This document shows, piece by piece, positions 6,363 through 9,021 of a DNA stretch of 9,021 nucleotides. Both the position numbers and the translations under genes were made by a program. The notes beneath the pieces were generated by a model. That model searched no databases, was not told the DNA's origin, and saw nothing but the letters and a program-made list of their open reading frames with translations. Source of the stretch: Candidatus Gastranaerophilales bacterium. Lineage in GTDB: Bacteria; Cyanobacteriota; Vampirovibrionia; Gastranaerophilales; Gastranaerophilaceae. How positions within the stretch are numbered: the stretch's first letter is position 1; each line of letters starts with the position of its first letter. The DNA lies in contig CAJONH010000048.1 in assembly GCA_905235825.1 (NCBI GenBank), positions 1-9,021 on the forward strand, written 5' to 3'.

Positions 6363-6683
6363 ATGAACTCTGTAGTAATAGTAGGAAGGGCGGGACAAGA
6401 TCCTGAAGTTAAGTATTTTGAATCGGGAAAAGTAAAAACAACATTTTCTGTTGCCGTTTCAAGATGGGATTATAAGTCAAAAGCCGAAACAACAGACTGG
6501 TTTAATATAGAATTATGGGATAAAACCGCCGAAGTTGCCGGTGAATATGTAAAAAAAGGAACTCAAGTCTGCATAGACGGCAGACTTGCTGCAAGTAAAT
6601 GGACGGGGGCAGACGGTGAACAGCGTGAACGCTTTTTCATCAGAGCTAATTCTTTAAGACTTATGGGTAAAAAAGGTGAATAG
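6363..6683 (+). CDS. ssb: Short single-stranded DNA-binding protein without acidic tail
   Basis: This 106-residue protein is a single OB fold of the bacterial SSB type: MNSVVIVGRAGQDPEVKYF (1-19), SFSV-like core strand TTFSVAVSR (26-34), aromatic DWFNIELWDKTAEVAGEYVKKG (45-66), QVCIDGRLAASKW (68-80) and the last strand RFFIRANSLRLMG (90-102). It binds and protects single-stranded DNA in replication, repair or uptake. The protein ends just after the fold (GKKGE), so the Gly/Pro-rich linker and the acidic DDDIPF-type tip that recruits partner proteins are missing. Such short SSBs occur in cyanobacteria alongside other copies, and the N-terminal GRAGxDPEVKYFESG is reminiscent of them. The start ATG follows AAAAGG with normal spacing. 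The next gene starts 11 bases after the TAG stop. Confidence 0.9.
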   Translation: MNSVVIVGRAGQDPEVKYFESGKVKTTFSVAVSRWDYKSKAETTDWFNIELWDKTAEVAGEYVKKGTQVCIDGRLAASKWTGADGEQRERFFIRANSLRLMGKKGE

Positions 6684-6694
6684 TAAAAAATATT

Positions 6695-7999
6695 ATGAAT
6701 ACATCCAATTATATAGCAGTTATTGCGGATGACCTTACAGGTGCAAACGATACTGCTCTCCAGTTTTTTTTAAAAGGTGCAAAAACACAGGTAGCTTTTG
6801 GTGAAGATATATCTATTGACGAAAGTCTTCAAACGGAGGTTTTCGCAATGTCTACAGAGTCAAGAAACTCTGATGCAAAAACAGCCTGTGAAAAAGTCTT
6901 AAATGCTTCCGAGAATATATTAAAAAAGTATAATTTTGAACATATCTATAAAAAAATAGATTCTGTTATCAGAGGCAATATCGCTATAGAAATAATGACT
7001 CTGTTAAATTCTCTCGAACTTGATGCGGCAGTGATTTTCCCCGCATTCCCAAGCGAGGGAAGAACTACAATAGGCGGGTTTCAACTGCTTAAAGGTATTC
7101 CTCTCCAAAGAACCGAGGTTTCAAGAGATCCTGCTTTTCCTATTACGGAATCAAATATTTTAAATATACTAAAAAGCCAGCTTGATGAAGATAAAGCAAA
7201 TATTGTTGATTTAATCCCCCTTGATATCATAATGAAAGGGGCAGGTCCCATATTAATGAAATTAAATGATTTAATTTCAAAAGGTGTGAAATTAGTAGTT
7301 GCAGATGCCGTTTCAACTACGGATTTGGAACAAATCGCTTTAGCAATAAATAAATCAGGATATAAAATTCTTCCGTCTGGTTCAGCCGGTGCAGCACAGG
7401 CATTAAGCAATATTTGGCATCCTTCCGTAAATGAAGATAACGAAGATATTACACTGCCCCGTTTGCCAAAACTGGTTGTGTCGGGAAGTGCTACAGACTT
7501 AACTGCTTCTCAAATTAAAAGACTTCAGGAAAATGACAGTATTGAAAATACATATTTTATACCAATAAAACCTGAAAATATTTTTTCTAACGACATTGAA
7601 GAAATATCGGAAAGAATATTAAATAATTTGGTTAAAGAAAATACGGTAGTTATTCATTCTTCCGAATTAATAGAAAATAACGAAGAATTATCGGCTCTTT
7701 TGTTGGAGAAAGAACTCTCGAAAGAAATTTTTATTTCGGGTATTTGTAATTATCTTGCAAATGTTACGCAACGGGTCTTATCACAAACAAAAGCTATATT
7801 AATAACTGTAGGCGGTGAAACTTCATATAAATGTCTGCAGGCTATAGAAAGCAAAAATATTCAGATTAAAGATACCGTTGCCCCCGCAATTCCTTTGGGA
7901 ATTGACCATAAAGGACAATATATCGTCACTAAATCGGGAAATTTAGGAACGCAAAATACTTTAATAGAAATAATTAAATATTTTGAACAGGATAAATGA
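6695..7999 (+). CDS. Four-carbon acid sugar kinase (DUF1537; D-threonate / 3-oxo-tetronate kinase type)
   Basis: This 434-residue protein has both halves of the DUF1537 kinase family. N-terminal substrate half: DDLTGAND (12-19), KKIDSVIRGN (86-95), PAFPSEGRTTIGG (116-128) and the hinge-like PSGSAGAAQAL (227-237). C-terminal nucleotide half: LVVSGSATDLTASQI (260-274), TVGGETS (371-377) and the phosphate-loop-like VTKSGNLGTQN (411-421). Known members (DtnK, DenK, OtnK) use ATP to phosphorylate the 4-hydroxyl of D-threonate, D-erythronate or their 3-oxo forms. Its TGA overlaps the ATG of the pdxA-like gene (ATGA), the classic pairing for the D-threonate/D-erythronate route to dihydroxyacetone phosphate, which makes the D-threonate/D-erythronate kinases the closer comparison. 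The start ATG lacks a good Shine-Dalgarno (only AAGGTG 18 bases upstream, within ssb), so translation may depend on ssb. The exact substrate cannot be read from sequence. Confidence 0.85.
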   Translation: MNTSNYIAVIADDLTGANDTALQFFLKGAKTQVAFGEDISIDESLQTEVFAMSTESRNSDAKTACEKVLNASENILKKYNFEHIYKKIDSVIRGNIAIEIMTLLNSLELDAAVIFPAFPSEGRTTIGGFQLLKGIPLQRTEVSRDPAFPITESNILNILKSQLDEDKANIVDLIPLDIIMKGAGPILMKLNDLISKGVKLVVADAVSTTDLEQIALAINKSGYKILPSGSAGAAQALSNIWHPSVNEDNEDITLPRLPKLVVSGSATDLTASQIKRLQENDSIENTYFIPIKPENIFSNDIEEISERILNNLVKENTVVIHSSELIENNEELSALLLEKELSKEIFISGICNYLANVTQRVLSQTKAILITVGGETSYKCLQAIESKNIQIKDTVAPAIPLGIDHKGQYIVTKSGNLGTQNTLIEIIKYFEQDK

Positions 8000-8937
8000 T
8001 GAAAAAAACTGCTGTAACATTTGGCGATCCGAACGGAATTTCTTTTGAAATTACAGTAAAGGCATTAAACTTTTTGGATTTGCCATCGGATGAGATTGTT
8101 TTAATTACTAATTCGGATATTTTGGAATATTATAAAGATAATTTCGGTCTTTCGCTTGAAAAAAATTATAAAATCATTGATGTACCTTTTGATATAAATA
8201 AATTAAGAATAGGTAAAGAAACAGAAACGGGCGGAGAATTTTCTTTCTGTTCACTGGTTAAAGCATGTAATTTAGCGGAGGAGGGTCTGATTGACTCAAT
8301 TGTAACAGCCCCTGTTTCAAAAAATGCTATGAAAACGGCCGGTCATAATTATTCGGGACAGACTGAAGTTTTGGAACAATATCTTGCAAACAAAGAACAA
8401 AAGGCGGAAATGATTTTTGTCTGCGATAAATTTTCAGTAATGCTTATGACAAGACATATTGCAATTAATAAAATAAGCGAATACATAAAAAAAGATTTGT
8501 TGATTGCAAGACTCGAAAAACTTGCACATTCACTGAAAATGCAATTAAATATAAAATCTCCTTCCATAGCGGTTTGTGCTTTAAATCCTCATGCAGGGGA
8601 AAATGGAATGTTCGGAAGAGAAGAAATTGACGAAATTATTCCCGCAATAAATGAGTTAAGAAAAAAAGGTATTAACATAGAGGGGCCTTTTCCCGCCGAT
8701 TCACTGTTTACAAAATGTGCAATGGAAGAATGCAAATACGATTGCTATATAGCAATGTATCATGATCAAGGATTAATTCCTGTAAAACTTTTAGAGCGTG
8801 ATAACTGCGTAAATACGACACTCGGACTAAATATATTGAGAACCTCTCCTGCACACGGTACTGCTTATGATATTGCGGGAAAAAATATTGCAAATCCCTC
8901 AAGTATGATTAATGCTATAAAACTTGCCGTTAAATAA
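7996..8937 (+). CDS. pdxA2: PdxA-family dehydrogenase, probably PdxA2-type (four-carbon acid phosphate dehydrogenase)
   Basis: A 313-residue member of the PdxA NAD-dependent dehydrogenase family, slightly short (E. coli PdxA has 329). The divalent-metal histidines are all present: His154 (MTRHIA), His199 (ALNPHAGE) and His256 (MYHDQG). Substrate-contact Lys264, Asn273 and Arg282 keep the spacing of E. coli Lys274, Asn283 and Arg292. Other family blocks are APVSK (105-109), GPFPADSLF (230-238), NTTLGLNILRTS (273-284) and HGTAYDIAG (288-296). Odd points: the usual GHTE is GQTE (Gln122 for E. coli His136), the N-terminal GDPxGIGPE is GDPNGISFE, and SxDHGTA reads SPAHGTA. PdxA2 enzymes oxidise and decarboxylate threonate/erythronate 4-phosphate to dihydroxyacetone phosphate; true PdxA acts on 4-phosphohydroxy-threonine in vitamin B6 synthesis. 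The kinase neighbour favours the former. An ATG at 7996 (4-base ATGA overlap with the kinase) or 7999 could be the start. Confidence 0.82.
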   Translation: MMKKTAVTFGDPNGISFEITVKALNFLDLPSDEIVLITNSDILEYYKDNFGLSLEKNYKIIDVPFDINKLRIGKETETGGEFSFCSLVKACNLAEEGLIDSIVTAPVSKNAMKTAGHNYSGQTEVLEQYLANKEQKAEMIFVCDKFSVMLMTRHIAINKISEYIKKDLLIARLEKLAHSLKMQLNIKSPSIAVCALNPHAGENGMFGREEIDEIIPAINELRKKGINIEGPFPADSLFTKCAMEECKYDCYIAMYHDQGLIPVKLLERDNCVNTTLGLNILRTSPAHGTAYDIAGKNIANPSSMINAIKLAVK

Positions 8938-8958
8938 TATTTTGGGTTCTATATATTT

Positions 8959-9003
8959 GTCATTGCGAGGAACAACAGCATTTTGAGTGACGTGGCAATC
9001 CGG
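8959..9003. repeat. Dispersed intergenic palindromic repeat ('TCATTGCGAGG ... GTGGCAATCC' type)
   Basis: GTCATTGCGAGG (8959-8970) and CGTGGCAATCCGG (8991-9003) are the two ends of a well-known bacterial intergenic repeat, in which ATTGC and GCAAT form an inverted pair around a variable centre. Such units are scattered in many copies through some genomes and, if read as protein, give the recurring spurious 'CEERSDVAI' or 'LRGTTKQS' peptides. Only one unit is seen here, beginning 22 bases after the pdxA-like stop. It may continue past the window end. Its mobile status (MITE-like or REP-like) cannot be told from one copy. Confidence 0.6.
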
Positions 9004-9021
9004 TTGATTATACTTTTCAGC

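Noticed and set aside
7081..7410. Minus-strand open frame inside the sugar acid kinase gene
   Set aside because: It is the antisense shadow of a conserved kinase domain; its composition follows the codon use of the real gene and it has no family features.

Overview
The window is AT-rich chromosomal DNA (roughly one third G+C by eye) from a bacterium, with short intergenic gaps, A/T-ending codons and mostly purine-rich Shine-Dalgarno sites. The best guess at the host is a non-photosynthetic gut or anaerobic relative of Cyanobacteria (Melainabacteria/Gastranaerophilales type). This rests on the short SSB without an acidic tail, whose N-terminus resembles cyanobacterial SSBs, and on the anaerobe-type biotin carboxyltransferase/OadG pair. 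It is an inference; other low-GC anaerobes are possible. No rRNA, tRNA, CRISPR array, phage gene or transposase is visible.

Layout. Positions 1-1640 are a leftward operon: birA (HTH-less biotin ligase), then oadG (small membrane subunit), then the start of an oxaloacetate decarboxylase alpha / carboxyltransferase-type gene that leaves the window at position 1. The ligase would biotinylate the carrier of the same Na+-translocating decarboxylase or carboxylase. A divergent intergenic region (1641-1789) carries a perfect 21-bp palindrome. Positions 1790-4392 are a rightward pair: an AI-2E/PerM-family permease and a B12-binding-type radical SAM protein. Positions 4464-5075 are a single Fic AMP-transferase with both the catalytic motif and a C-terminal self-inhibitory motif (class III). 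Positions 5161-6262 are a translationally overlapping pair, a membrane-anchored thioredoxin-like protein and a CcdA/DsbD-type membrane thiol reductase, which together can move reducing power across the membrane. Positions 6363-8937 are a rightward cluster: ssb from a strong sigma70-type promoter, a DUF1537 four-carbon acid sugar kinase, and a PdxA-family dehydrogenase overlapping the kinase by 4 bases. The last two match the D-threonate/D-erythronate pathway (kinase, then oxidative decarboxylation to dihydroxyacetone phosphate), although the dehydrogenase has unusual active-site changes. The window ends in an intergenic dispersed repeat of the 'TCATTGCGAGG...GGCAATCC' type.

Nothing here is an obviously new multi-gene system. 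The most interesting items are the self-inhibited Fic protein, the divergent PdxA with its kinase partner placed behind ssb, the palindrome in the birA/permease divergent region, and the compact thioredoxin-CcdA relay. No stretch above 300 bases is without a gene.
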